Of a stretch of DNA of 64,000 nucleotides, positions 53,369 through 61,776 are shown piece by piece. Below the pieces are notes generated by a model that saw nothing but the letters and a program-made list of their open reading frames with translations, had not been told where the DNA came from and made no database searches. Origin of the DNA: Kineosporiaceae bacterium SCSIO 59966 (GTDB taxonomy: Bacteria; Actinomycetota; Actinomycetes; Actinomycetales; SCSIO-59966); contig CP052876.1 in NCBI GenBank assembly GCA_020881835.1, positions 1,922,001-1,986,000 of the forward strand. The letters are read 5' to 3'. The translations under genes were made by a program, and so were the position numbers. Every line of letters starts with the position of its first letter. The stretch's first letter is position 1.

Positions 53369-53992
53369 GTGGACCGCTCCCGCACCGACCTGCTCGCCGA
53401 GCTGCTGGCCGGCACTCCCCTGGTCGAGGACGCCCGCCGGCTCGGCGCGGCGCTGCGCCGGCCATCGCCCGCGGCAGGGGGGCTGCTGCTCGTCGGCACC
53501 CCCGAGCACGAGCCGTGGCACCTGACCGCGCACCTCGACGAGGAAGCCCGCTACGCCGCTCTGCCCGACCTCAGCCCGACCCTGGTCCGCTGGCGGGTAC
53601 CCGCCGGGGCCCCGGCCCACCTGGCGGTGGACCTGAGCCGGCTCGAGGCGGTCCGGCGCGGGGAGAGGCTCCTCGTCGTCGCCCCGGACGAGGCACCGGT
53701 ACCCCTGCTGGAACGCGCGGACGACGCGCGCCGGCGCGGGGCCCTGCTCGTCTGTCTGGACCGCGGGGACGACGAGCTCGGTGCCCTGGCGGCCGAGCGG
53801 ATGGTCGTCCCGGCGGCGTCGAGCCCGCTGCTGGCGGCGGGGCTGACCGCCGACGTGCCACCGGTGTTCGACGTCGCCCAGCACCTGCTGTCCGCGGCGG
53901 CCGGTGACGCCCCGACCGTGCGTCGCGGCTGGCGCACCCGCCTCGAGGCGCTGCTGGAGAAGGTGTCGGGCCCGGCACCGCCCCGGCACTAG
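53369..53992 (+). CDS. Conserved hypothetical protein
   Basis: Unrecognised 207-aa cytosolic protein beginning VDRSRTDLLAELLAGTPLVE. It has RLGAALRRPSPAAGGLLLVG, GTPEHEPWHLTAHLDEEARY and a second half with RRRGALLVCLDRGDDELGAL and ERMVVPAASSPLLAAGLTAD, which reads like an alternating alpha/beta fold. No catalytic motif seen. Lies 21 nt after the FGD-like gene and 9 nt before the CrtI-like gene, whose -10 overlaps its stop codon. Confidence 0.6.
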   Translation: MDRSRTDLLAELLAGTPLVEDARRLGAALRRPSPAAGGLLLVGTPEHEPWHLTAHLDEEARYAALPDLSPTLVRWRVPAGAPAHLAVDLSRLEAVRRGERLLVVAPDEAPVPLLERADDARRRGALLVCLDRGDDELGALAAERMVVPAASSPLLAAGLTADVPPVFDVAQHLLSAAAGDAPTVRRGWRTRLEALLEKVSGPAPPRH

Positions 53993-53995
53993 CCT
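53990..53995 (+). promoter_or_regulatory. -10 element, leaderless promoter of CrtI-like gene
   Basis: TAGCCT starts on the stop codon of the previous gene; 6 nt spacer, ATG at 54002. Confidence 0.45.
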
Positions 53996-54001
53996 GCGGC
54001 G

Positions 54002-55582
54002 ATGGACCGCAGCACAAGGGCCCGCTCCCGTTACGACGCCGTCGTCGTGGGCGCCGGCCACAACGGACTCACGGCGGCCGCCTACCTGGCTCGGGCAGGA
54101 CGCAGCGTGCTGGTCCTCGAGCGGCTCGACCACGTCGGCGGGGCGGCCGTCTCCGCCGCTGTCTTCCCCGGGTTGGACGCACGACTGTCGCGGTACTCCT
54201 ACTTGGTGTCGCTGCTGCCCCGCCGGCTGGTCGACGAGCTCGGACTGGGACTGCGCCTGGTGCGGCGCCGCTGGTCCTCCTACACCCCCGTCCGCGGTAC
54301 CGGCACGGGCCTGCTCGTCGACACCCACGACGTCCAGCGCACCCGCGCGTCCTTCGAGGCCGTCACCGGCAGCACCGCTGACCATGACGCCTGGCAGGAG
54401 CTCTACGGCCGGATCGGCCGGGCCGCCCGACGCATCTGGCCGACCGTGACCGAGCCGCTCGTCAGCGCCGAGGAGATGCGCCGGCGCGTGGACGACGACG
54501 AGATGTGGGCAGCCCTCACCGAGCGGCCGGTCGGCGAAGTCGTCACGGAGCGGATCACCCACGACGTCGTGCGCGGCGTCGTCCTCACCGACGCGCTCAT
54601 CGGCACGTTCGCCAGCGCGCACAGCTCCTCGCTCGTGCAGAACTGCTGCTTCCTCTACCACGTCATGGGCAACGGGACCGGCGACTGGGACGTGCCGGTC
54701 GGCGGCATGGGCGCGGTGAGCGATGCGCTGGCGGACGCCGCCCGGTCGGCCGGGGCGGTGCTGCGCACCGGTGCGGAGGTCATCGGCGTCGACCCCGCGG
54801 GCGAGGTGACGTGGCGGGACGCCGACGGGGAGCACGCGGTGGACGCCGACTACGTGCTCGCGGGTTGTGCCCCGGCGACCCTGCAGCGTCTTCTCGGTCC
54901 GCACGGCGCGCCGCCGCCACTCGCCCCGGAGGGCGCCCAGCTCAAGGTCAACATGCTGCTGCGTCGCCTGCCGAGGCCGCTCGAGGACGTCGAGCCGGCC
55001 GCGGCGTTCGGCGGCACCTTCCACGTCAACGAGTCCGCCTCCCAGCTCGAGAGGGCCTACGAGCAGGCCGGGAGCGGTCAGGTCCCGACCACTCCCCCGG
55101 CGGAGATCTACTGCCACTCACTGTCGGACGACAGCATCCTGGGGCCGGGTCTGCGAGCCGCCGGGGCGCACACCCTGACCCTGTTCGGGCTGCACATGCC
55201 CGCCCGGCTGTTCCGGGAGGACCCGGACGGCGCCCGCGAGGCGGCCCTGCGGGCCACCCTGGCCTCCCTCGACAGCGTGCTGGCCGAGCCGGTCGAGGAG
55301 CTGCTGCTCACCGACGCCGAGGGCCGTCCCTGCCTGGAGGTGCGCAGCCCGGTCGACCTCGAGCGGGACGTCGGCCTGCCCGGCGGCCACATCTTCCACG
55401 GCGACCTGGCGTGGCCGTGGGCGGAGAGCCCCGAGGAGGTCGGTCGCTGGGGGGTGGAGACCGAGCACGAGCGGGTGCTGCTCTGCGGCGCCGGCGCCCG
55501 GCGCGGCGGCGGGGTCAGCGGGATCCCGGGGCGGGCCGCCGCGATGGCGGTCCTGGGCCGCACCGGTGAGCCGACGGCCTAG
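54002..55582 (+). CDS. CrtI-like FAD-dependent oxidoreductase
   Basis: A 526-aa flavoprotein of the phytoene desaturase-related family. The FAD motif DAVVVGAGHNGLTAAAYLAR and VLERLDHVGGAAVSAAVFPG are at residues 12-50; TDALIGTFASAHSSSLVQNC, PVGGMGAVSDALADAARSAG, and a C-terminal LCGAGARRGGGVSGIPGRAA follow. No carotenoid genes adjoin it, so it is more likely a general dehydrogenase or isomerase of this family than a carotenoid enzyme. Its stop shares the palindrome CTAG with the convergent gene's stop. Confidence 0.82.
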   Translation: MDRSTRARSRYDAVVVGAGHNGLTAAAYLARAGRSVLVLERLDHVGGAAVSAAVFPGLDARLSRYSYLVSLLPRRLVDELGLGLRLVRRRWSSYTPVRGTGTGLLVDTHDVQRTRASFEAVTGSTADHDAWQELYGRIGRAARRIWPTVTEPLVSAEEMRRRVDDDEMWAALTERPVGEVVTERITHDVVRGVVLTDALIGTFASAHSSSLVQNCCFLYHVMGNGTGDWDVPVGGMGAVSDALADAARSAGAVLRTGAEVIGVDPAGEVTWRDADGEHAVDADYVLAGCAPATLQRLLGPHGAPPPLAPEGAQLKVNMLLRRLPRPLEDVEPAAAFGGTFHVNESASQLERAYEQAGSGQVPTTPPAEIYCHSLSDDSILGPGLRAAGAHTLTLFGLHMPARLFREDPDGAREAALRATLASLDSVLAEPVEELLLTDAEGRPCLEVRSPVDLERDVGLPGGHIFHGDLAWPWAESPEEVGRWGVETEHERVLLCGAGARRGGGVSGIPGRAAAMAVLGRTGEPTA

Positions 55583-56001
55583 CCGACGACGCCCTCGAGC
55601 CGCTCCAGTGCGACCTCCCAGTGCCGGCGCAGCATCTCCGGGTCGTCCCCGTCGTGCAGCCGCTCGTGGACGACGTCCAGCCGGGTGCCCTCACCCTCGG
55701 CGGACAGGTGCACGTCCACCAGGCTCGGCGGGTCGTCCTCGGTGAAGTGCCACGAGAAGCGCAGCTGCTCGAGCGGGTGGTAGCTGCGGACCACGCCGTG
55801 CGTACCGTCCTCGGCACGCCAGGGATCACCCTTGCTGCCCAGGCTCGCGCCACGACCGAGCAGGGCCTGGGTGCCCGGCTCGGTGATGAGGACCTCCCAG
55901 ACGCGCTCGACCGGCGTCGGCACCGCGCGCGAGACGCGCACGGTCCGAGGCGATGCGTCGCTGCCGAGCTCCTCTGAGGCGGACTGGGTGGGACTGCTCA
56001 C
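55579..56001 (-). CDS. SRPBCC / AHSA1-like protein
   Basis: A 140-aa START-like (SRPBCC) domain protein. VRVSRAVPTPVERVWEVLIT is the typical first strand and helix, then GVVRSYHPLEQLRFSWHFTE and HWEVALERLEGVVG. The family binds lipid-like or other hydrophobic ligands or assists ATPases; function not inferable. GTG start has GGAGG 5 nt upstream. The stop overlaps the CrtI-like stop by 4 bp, tail to tail. Confidence 0.78.
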   Translation of the reverse strand: MSSPTQSASEELGSDASPRTVRVSRAVPTPVERVWEVLITEPGTQALLGRGASLGSKGDPWRAEDGTHGVVRSYHPLEQLRFSWHFTEDDPPSLVDVHLSAEGEGTRLDVVHERLHDGDDPEMLRRHWEVALERLEGVVG

Positions 56002-56153
56002 GGGCACCTCCGGGTACGAGGCGTCCGGCCCGCTCCGCAGGTCGGGCGGTCGGACGCCGCCTGACTCCCTGTCCCCACCTAGCAGACCAGCGAACCGGCA
56101 CCGGGACAAGAGGACCTCGGGCCCTGGTGGCTCACTCGCACCTCACGCGCACC

Positions 56154-56357
56154 TCACTCGGGGTTGCGCGGGCCCTGCTCGCCCCACTCCTCCCACTGGC
56201 GCTCCTCCTCGTCCCACTGCTCGGTACGCGCCCGGGCGGTCTCCAGCGCCCGCTCGGCCTCCTCCCGCGTCGGGTACGGGCCCATCAGCACGGACCAGTC
56301 GCTCTGGCGACCCTCCTCGACCTGCTTGGTCTCGACGTTGAACCAGTACTCGGGCAC
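56154..56357 (-). CDS. Small SPOR-like protein
   Basis: A 67-aa acidic protein: [20 protein letters not shown], then [20 protein letters not shown] and a Glu/Trp-rich end. The FNVETKQVE and [13 protein letters not shown] pattern resembles the SPOR-type small proteins annotated beside methionine aminopeptidase genes in actinomycetes. GTG at 56357 behind a GAGGAGGAGC. Its upstream region contains a heptamer tandem repeat shared with the divergent map promoter. Confidence 0.7.
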   Translation of the reverse strand: MPEYWFNVETKQVEEGRQSDWSVLMGPYPTREEAERALETARARTEQWDEEERQWEEWGEQGPRNPE

Positions 56358-56368
56358 CTGCTCCTCCT

Positions 56369-56425
56369 CGTCGTCCGTCGTCCGTCGTCCGTCGTCCGTC
56401 GTCCGTCGTCCGTCGTCCGTCGTCC
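56369..56425. repeat. Tandem heptamer repeat between divergent genes
   Basis: Eight head-to-tail copies of CGTCGTC plus one base, only 12 bp before the small SPOR-like gene and about 33 bp before the map start. Heptamer tracts change length by slippage; since they lie in the upstream region, changes would alter promoter spacing, not reading frame. Confidence 0.9.
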
Positions 56426-56446
56426 GGGCCGATCATGACGCCGACC

Positions 56447-56452
56447 TACACT
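56447..56452 (+). promoter_or_regulatory. -10 element, leaderless promoter of map
   Basis: TACACT, 6 nt spacer, ATG at 56459. It decides against the upstream ATG at 56435. Confidence 0.55.
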
Positions 56453-56458
56453 GGCTGC

Positions 56459-57340
56459 ATGCCCACACCCGCCCCGGCGCGCACGCTGACACCCGGCACC
56501 GTCGGCCCCCGCCGCGCCGTCCCGGAGAGTCTGCCGCGCCCGGAGTACGTGGACCGGCCTGCGCCGGCGCCCTACACCGGTCCGGAGGTGAAGAGCCCCG
56601 AGGTGATCGAGCGGATGCGGGTCGCCGGCCGGCTCGCCGCGCAGGCGCTCGCCGAGGTCGGCCGCGCCGTCGCCCCCGGGGTCACCACCGACGAGCTCGA
56701 CCGGATCGGCCACGAGTTCCTCCTCGACCACGGCGCCTACCCCTCCACCCTGGGGTACCGCGGCTTCCCGAAGTCGTTGTGCACCAGCGTCAACGAGGTG
56801 ATCTGCCACGGCATCCCCGACTCGACCGTGCTGTCCGAGGGCGACATCTGCAACATCGACATCACCGCCTACGTCGTCCTGGACGGGATCGGCGTCCACG
56901 GGGACACCAACGCCACCTTCGAGGTCGGCGAGGTGGACGAGGAGGTGCACCTGCTCGTCGAACGGACCAGGGAGGCCACCGAGCGCGGCATCCGCGCCGT
57001 GCGGCCCGGCCGTGAGCTCAACGTGATCGGCCGCGTCATCGAGGCCTACGCCCGACGGTTCGGGTACGGCGTCGTCCGGGACTTCACCGGTCACGGGATC
57101 GGCACGTCCTTCCACTCCGGCCTGATCGTCCCCCACTACGACGCCGCCCCGCACTACGCCGACGTCATCGAGCCCGGGATGACGTTCACGATCGAGCCGA
57201 TGCTCTGCCTCGGCACCCACGAGTGGGAGATGTGGGACGACGGCTGGACCGTGGTGACCAGGGACCGCCGGCCCTCGGCACAGTTCGAGCACACCCTGCT
57301 CGTCACCGACAGCGGTGCCGAGATCCTCACCCTGCCATGA
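56459..57340 (+). CDS. map: Methionine aminopeptidase
   Basis: Type I methionine aminopeptidase with an N-terminal extension, 293 aa. It removes the initiator Met from new proteins. The metal ligands are visible in [42 protein letters not shown] and QFEHTLLV. The Pro-rich first 45 residues, with [18 protein letters not shown], are typical of the actinobacterial long form. The ATG at 56459 follows a -10-like TACACT by 6 nt. Confidence 0.93.
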   Translation: MPTPAPARTLTPGTVGPRRAVPESLPRPEYVDRPAPAPYTGPEVKSPEVIERMRVAGRLAAQALAEVGRAVAPGVTTDELDRIGHEFLLDHGAYPSTLGYRGFPKSLCTSVNEVICHGIPDSTVLSEGDICNIDITAYVVLDGIGVHGDTNATFEVGEVDEEVHLLVERTREATERGIRAVRPGRELNVIGRVIEAYARRFGYGVVRDFTGHGIGTSFHSGLIVPHYDAAPHYADVIEPGMTFTIEPMLCLGTHEWEMWDDGWTVVTRDRRPSAQFEHTLLVTDSGAEILTLP

Positions 57341-57390
57341 GTGCCGCACACCGCTAGCGTGCTCACTTCCAGCGCGGAGGAGGTCCGGAC

Positions 57391-58206
57391 GTGAGCAGAG
57401 GCGCGCACACCGACGCGGCGCGCGCGATCGGGGTGGACATCGGGGGCTCGGGCATCAAGGGAGCACTGGTCGACCTGACGGCCGGTGACTTCGCCGGTGA
57501 GCGGGTGCGGATCGAGACCCCCCGACCCAGCACCCCGGACGCCGTCGCCGTGGTCGTCGCGGACGTCGTGTCGGCGGTCGGCGGGGACGACGACCACGGC
57601 CTGGCGGTGGGCGTCACGTTCCCCGCCGTGGTCCAGCACGGGGTGGCCCGCACCGCGGCGAACGTCGACGACACCTGGATCGGCACCGACGTCGCCGAGG
57701 TGCTCGGCCGCGCGACCGGTCACCCGGTGCACGTTCTCAACGACGCCGACGCCGCGGGCGTCGCCGAGGCCCGGTTCGGCGCGGCGGCCGACACCGACGG
57801 CGTGGTCCTGGTGACGACTCTCGGCACCGGCATCGGCAGTGCCCTGCTCGTCGACGGCCACCTCGTGCCCAACACCGAGCTCGGGCACCTCGAGATCGAC
57901 GGACACGACGCGGAGACACGGGCGGCGGACTCCGCCCGTGAGCGCGAGGACCTCTCGTGGGAGCAGTGGGCGAAGCGGCTGCAGCGGTTCTACTCGGTGC
58001 TCGAGGACCTGCTGTGGCCGGACCTCATCGTCGTCGGCGGCGGAGTCAGCAAGAAGCACGAGAAGTTCCTGCCGCTGCTCGACCTGCGGACGCCGATCGT
58101 GCCGGCTGAGCTGCGCAACCGTGCGGGGATCATCGGGGCGGCTGTCGTCGCGGCGGAGCTTCGCGCCGCGGGTTCAGTCGAGCTGAACCTGAGCAATATT
58201 CGTTAG
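57391..58206 (+). CDS. ppgK: Polyphosphate glucokinase
   Basis: ROK-fold glucokinase of the PpgK type, 271 aa, which phosphorylates glucose with polyphosphate or [21 protein letters not shown] (residues 11-28), [40 protein letters not shown] and [13 protein letters not shown] are characteristic. The GTG start has GGAGGT 8 nt upstream. The last residues ([13 protein letters not shown]) are unusual and lie at the border to the low-GC island, so the native end may have been altered by DNA arriving there. Confidence 0.92.
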   Translation: MSRGAHTDAARAIGVDIGGSGIKGALVDLTAGDFAGERVRIETPRPSTPDAVAVVVADVVSAVGGDDDHGLAVGVTFPAVVQHGVARTAANVDDTWIGTDVAEVLGRATGHPVHVLNDADAAGVAEARFGAAADTDGVVLVTTLGTGIGSALLVDGHLVPNTELGHLEIDGHDAETRAADSAREREDLSWEQWAKRLQRFYSVLEDLLWPDLIVVGGGVSKKHEKFLPLLDLRTPIVPAELRNRAGIIGAAVVAAELRAAGSVELNLSNIR

Positions 58207-58299
58207 CGATGGCCTTGCCATCACCGTTTGCGCGTGCTTGGCTGAGTGAGGAGGAGGCGATCGGCCTCTGGGGAACTCTTCAAGTTTGACGGGGCTGGC

Positions 58300-58581
58300 T
58301 GCTGACACACGTGCTGGCTTCCGGCGTCGGGCTCGGGTGCAGTACAACCGTACGCGGCGCTGGTGGTTGGTTGGGTTGCGGCAGCCGCAAGCGTTACCGG
58401 ACGACGTCCTTGGCGAAAGCGCCTCCAGGGCGGGCCACCAGGTCTCCACGGTGGTCGCCAGGGTGTGAGCCTGGGGGAGGTTGGAGTCGGCGCACCAGCG
58501 GTAGAACCGGCAGAGCCGGTGGGAGATCATGGACCGGTCGGCACCCGTGCCGTGCAGGGCGAGCAGGCCACGCCGTTCCTG
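58300..58581 (-). pseudogene. Relic of ISL3-family transposase
   Basis: A decayed C-terminal piece of an ISL3-family transposase. On the minus strand HRLCRFYRWCADSNLPQAHT and LATTVETWWPALEA match the helix before the last catalytic region, then CGCRNPTNHQRRVRLYCTR matches the C-terminus. The catalytic TGxTNARTEG segment between them is deleted, and no start is present. It lies directly after ppgK and marks the start of the low-GC island. Confidence 0.65.
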
Positions 58582-58629
58582 CTTGATGATGACGCAGCAA
58601 GTGTCGAGGACCACAAGCCACATCGGGGG

Positions 58630-58771
58630 CGCCGGTTCGTCAACGTACTTGGACTCTTACGGCGTCTTCCACAGCGATTTTCTCTGGTGCAACCTTCAGC
58701 CTGGCCAAGACTTGGTTCTGACGAACAGGAATACGTCCTACAACGACGGCCGCTACGCGGGGACCTACTGA
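58630..58771 (+). pseudogene. C-terminal fragment of an unknown gene
   Basis: In the frame ending at 58771 the DNA encodes TYLDSYGVFHSDFLWCNLQP and then NTSYNDGRYAGTY before a stop. The composition is clearly lower in GC than the core genes. It has no start and begins at the edge of the ISL3 relic, so it may be the tail of a secreted protein truncated by that insertion. No family recognised. The remaining sequence 58207-58299 and 58772-58920 holds no gene I can support. Confidence 0.4.
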
Positions 58772-58920
58772 CAGAGCGAACTCCGCCAAGGCACGCACAT
58801 GGCAACTGACACCTGGGCCAATACGAACCGTTACGGGTAAGCAACGTCGGAGCAGCGCGTGCGGCGCCCACACGTGGTGGTCACTTTATGCGCAAGGGCA
58901 CCGAATCCCAAGAGGTTAAA

Positions 58921-59265
58921 ATGGATAAACCAAGGATCGGCTACATATCGGCTGTGGCGGTCGCCGCCCTGACCGTGATCACTGGATGGTGGGTAGCTGC
59001 TACTGCTGAGACAACAAGCACGACCGGCCGTCTGCTAATGGTGGGAGCCGCAGTAATCGCGACGGTTGGGCTCGCAATCGCTGGCTCGTCAGTGCGAGGA
59101 CGCCATAGTTTGCGCATGGCATGCGCGATGCTGCTCGTCGTCGTCAGTCCTACAAGCTTCTTCTACCCACTAAACATGCTAGTGGCGAGCGTAGCCATCG
59201 TATTCATTCTTGAATTCTTTTTGCATGATCGCAATCGGAAGCGTCCGGTAGGAACTGCAAAGTGA
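58921..59265 (+). CDS. Small membrane protein of unknown function
   Basis: A 114-aa protein with four hydrophobic segments: YISAVAVAALTVITGWWVAA, LLMVGAAVIATVGLAIAGSS, MACAMLLVVVSPTSFFYPL and MLVASVAIVFILEFFL, ending HDRNRKRPVGTAK. The ATG at 58921 (MDKPRIGY) is preceded by AGAGG at 58911-58915; an in-frame start at 58888 would add 11 polar residues. Its end overlaps the lipoprotein start by 4 nt, so they were one operon. Third-codon GC is much lower than the flanks, a sign of foreign origin. Confidence 0.6.
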   Translation: MDKPRIGYISAVAVAALTVITGWWVAATAETTSTTGRLLMVGAAVIATVGLAIAGSSVRGRHSLRMACAMLLVVVSPTSFFYPLNMLVASVAIVFILEFFLHDRNRKRPVGTAK

Positions 59266-60192
59266 CACTGCGGGTGCGTGAACTGATCATCGTCATACTT
59301 GCTGCCCTGCTTACTGTCGCCTGCACAACTAATGCGTCCGATTCACCGTTGACGGGGCCAAACGTTCTTCCCGCATCGAAGATGCCCGAACTGAGGACAT
59401 CCGACAAGCAAGCAGCTGAACGACGTCCCGGAAGGCCTGCGCCAGGCTGGCGAGGCTACGTTCCCAATCTCAGAAAACTACGAACGCTCCTTTGCCATGT
59501 CACTCTACCGAACCAGCGATCTAGTAGAGATCGGCGATGGGCTTAAGCTTGCCCGCAGCTCCTTAGTGGGAGTATTCGTGCGCGAGGGGAGGGAGAAGTC
59601 CTTTCCGCGCAGTCCGGAAGTGCGGAAAGCGCTTGGTCCCGCGGGCCTCCATGGCGTCCTAATGACAAAGCGCGACAAAGGGTTGCTTCTCGTGAGCCGA
59701 GACGTGAGCCCGTCAGAAGCAAAGGCGCTACTTGTTGAAACATCCCCGGACGGCACGCTACCACAACCGGAAAAGTGGGACCTTATCGCCGCGCAGGACG
59801 TCGCCCGCGTCCCCGGAATGGGGTCCATGCCAATGTCACCGCAGCAGATCTCCGGTCACGTTATCTCTTACACTTCAACTCCTGCAGATGAGGCGGCCAC
59901 CGAATATCAACGATCTATCGTTGTTGGTACGTATCCCGGTCCCGCGTCCGATTTGGGCGTCCTGACGTGGTGGTACGGGGACAGCGAAACGCTAACGATA
60001 AACAGTGGCCGGGGGATTGTTCTTCGATTTCCAGCTTTTGTGACTCCACGCGACACTATACCGGCGCCAACTGCGACCCTTGTCGCCTTCTGGCGAGACG
60101 GCAGCATAGATCTTGTTCGTACAGTGGGAATGGACGCAGACGCACGGTCCTCAGCGCTGGAGGACGTGCTCGGATCACAGTTCGCGCGTTAG
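59262..60192 (+). pseudogene. Frameshifted lipoprotein gene
   Basis: The first frame (GTG at 59262) encodes a lipoprotein start: LIIVILAALLTVACTT, with the lipobox Cys, reading to about 59400. The second frame, with no start of its own, reads from about 59401 (PTSKQLNDVPEGLRQAGEAT, FPISENYERSFAMSLY) to the stop at 60192. One extra base near 59395-59410 would restore a single 309-aa protein (931 nt here, 930 needed). The downstream part has no recognised domain. The stop codon TAG is inside the TTAG target duplication of IS-A. A sequencing error is the alternative. Confidence 0.65.
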
Positions 60193-60361
60193 CCCGGATC
60201 TTTCATCCCACCGGTGTTGATCATGGCGCTGCGGGTCGTGACCGCGGCGTGGGGTGATTCTGGCAGGAGGGTGTGACAGCGCCCCGAGTGTCGTCTCGGG
60301 TGGTCGCCGGTTCCACTGGCCGGTGGGGTCCTTGGGTTTGTCGGGACGGGTGGGCCGGCGC

Positions 60362-61771
60362 TCACCCGGGGGCGGCGAGGGCACGGAGTTGGCGGACGCC
60401 GTCGTCGACGAGGTGTCCCCAGGGCGCGGTCGTCTTGACGTGCAGGACGACCCGGCGGCCGGTGCGTGCCAGGGTGGCCGGGACGGTGAACAACCGCAGT
60501 CGTAGCCGTTTGGGCTCCCAGCGCCGGGCGTCGTGCCCGGTGAGAGCCAGCATCTGCATCCACGCGGTGAGCTCCGCGGCGAGAGCGACGATGGCGCACC
60601 AGATCTGGTTCTGCGCGAAGTCGTGCAGCGGCAGGTTCGCCAGACCGGTGTCCTTGGCGCAGCGGATGCGGTCCTCGGCGCGAGCCCGGCGGCGGTGCCG
60701 CAGTTCCAGGTCGGCCAGCTGGGTGCCCGGGCCGCCGGGGCCGGTGTTGGTGGCGAACGCGGTGATGCGGTGCCCGTCGACGTCGGTGATGCGCAGCTGC
60801 GCGCCGGGGTGCGGGCGTTCTTTGCGGATGATGACCCGCATGCCTTTCGGCCACGTCGACAGATCCAGGAGGTGGGTGACCTCGGTGACCCAGGCTCCCT
60901 CGCGGACGTCACCGTCGCCGTCGTAGGCGGGGGTCCACGCCTGCTTCGGAATCAGCTTCAGAGTCGGCTCGAAGTCGGCCGGCAGGGTGAACCCGACCGA
61001 GTACGACAAGCGTTGGGACACGACCCAGTTCAGGAACTCGTGGGTGGCCCCGGCGGCGTCGGTGCGGATCAGCACCTTGCGCCCGGCCCGGGTGCCCTTG
61101 TGGTGGGACGGCAGCTGCCGCAACGCCTCGCGGGTGACGGTGATGTGGTCGGCGGCGGTGTTCGAACCGGCGTTCCCGGGCCGCAGCAGCACCGACAGCG
61201 GCTCCCCGGTCCCGTCGGCCCCATGGTCGACGAACGAGCACAACGGGTGGAAGCCGTATCCCCGTTTGAAGGTCGGCGCGGCGGACTCCTTTTCGCTGTG
61301 CGAGGTCACCAGCGTGGCGTCCAAGTCGATGACCAGCGGCCGGTCCCTGCTGGTGCCGGCGTCCGGAGCATGCCTGCCGGCCAGCCGCCACGCCGTCGTG
61401 CGCGCGACCTGCCGCGCCGCATTGATCGCCTTCAGTGCTGCGGGGGCGTCCTGGGCCAGCGCGCTGATCGTCCGTGACACCGTCGGGTCCGACGCGACCG
61501 GGCCGTACACCTCAGGTGCGGCGCGCAGCACCGCGACGTCGGCCAGGCAGTCCCCGCCGAGCACCAGGCTGACCGCCAGGTCCAGTACCACCTTGGCCGG
61601 ATCGTGGATCGCCAGCGGCTTGCGCCACGGCGCCAGCGCCTGCGACAGCGCCGCATCCAGCCCGGTCGTGGCGACCGTCTCGGTGATCACCGTTCCGCCG
61701 CCGTGGCCGACCCCACCGGTACCGGTCGTGTCGACGTGGAGACGCGGATAGAACCGGCTACGCTGCTTCAC
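60362..61771 (-). CDS. IS1380 family transposase (IS-A)
   Basis: A 469-aa DDE transposase. The first catalytic Asp region is PLVIDLDATLVTSHSEKES, then GYGFHPLCSFVDHGADGTGE, LRPGNAGSNTAADH, KVLIRTDAAGATHEFLNWV, and the Glu in RARAEDRIRCAKDTGLANLP, all typical of IS1380. The reading frame is intact. Its GTG start at 61771 is directly next to the CTGAA duplication of IS-B, while the original AGGAG-type RBS (63422-63431, complement) is now 1.6 kb away, so translation should be weak or lost. Confidence 0.88.
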   Translation of the reverse strand: MKQRSRFYPRLHVDTTGTGGVGHGGGTVITETVATTGLDAALSQALAPWRKPLAIHDPAKVVLDLAVSLVLGGDCLADVAVLRAAPEVYGPVASDPTVSRTISALAQDAPAALKAINAARQVARTTAWRLAGRHAPDAGTSRDRPLVIDLDATLVTSHSEKESAAPTFKRGYGFHPLCSFVDHGADGTGEPLSVLLRPGNAGSNTAADHITVTREALRQLPSHHKGTRAGRKVLIRTDAAGATHEFLNWVVSQRLSYSVGFTLPADFEPTLKLIPKQAWTPAYDGDGDVREGAWVTEVTHLLDLSTWPKGMRVIIRKERPHPGAQLRITDVDGHRITAFATNTGPGGPGTQLADLELRHRRRARAEDRIRCAKDTGLANLPLHDFAQNQIWCAIVALAAELTAWMQMLALTGHDARRWEPKRLRLRLFTVPATLARTGRRVVLHVKTTAPWGHLVDDGVRQLRALAAPG

Positions 61772-61776
61772 CTGAA

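Noticed and set aside
56435-56458. Upstream ATG for methionine aminopeptidase
   Set aside because: The -10-like TACACT lies downstream of it, so it would not be in the message.
58286-58809. Several small plus-strand open frames over the ISL3 relic
   Set aside because: They are antisense shadows of the transposase fragment; only the frame tail at 58630-58771 looks protein-like.
59497-60192. Independent gene starting at ATG 59497
   Set aside because: The same frame stays open and protein-like back to about 59401 with no start or RBS, and joins the lipoprotein start by one base.
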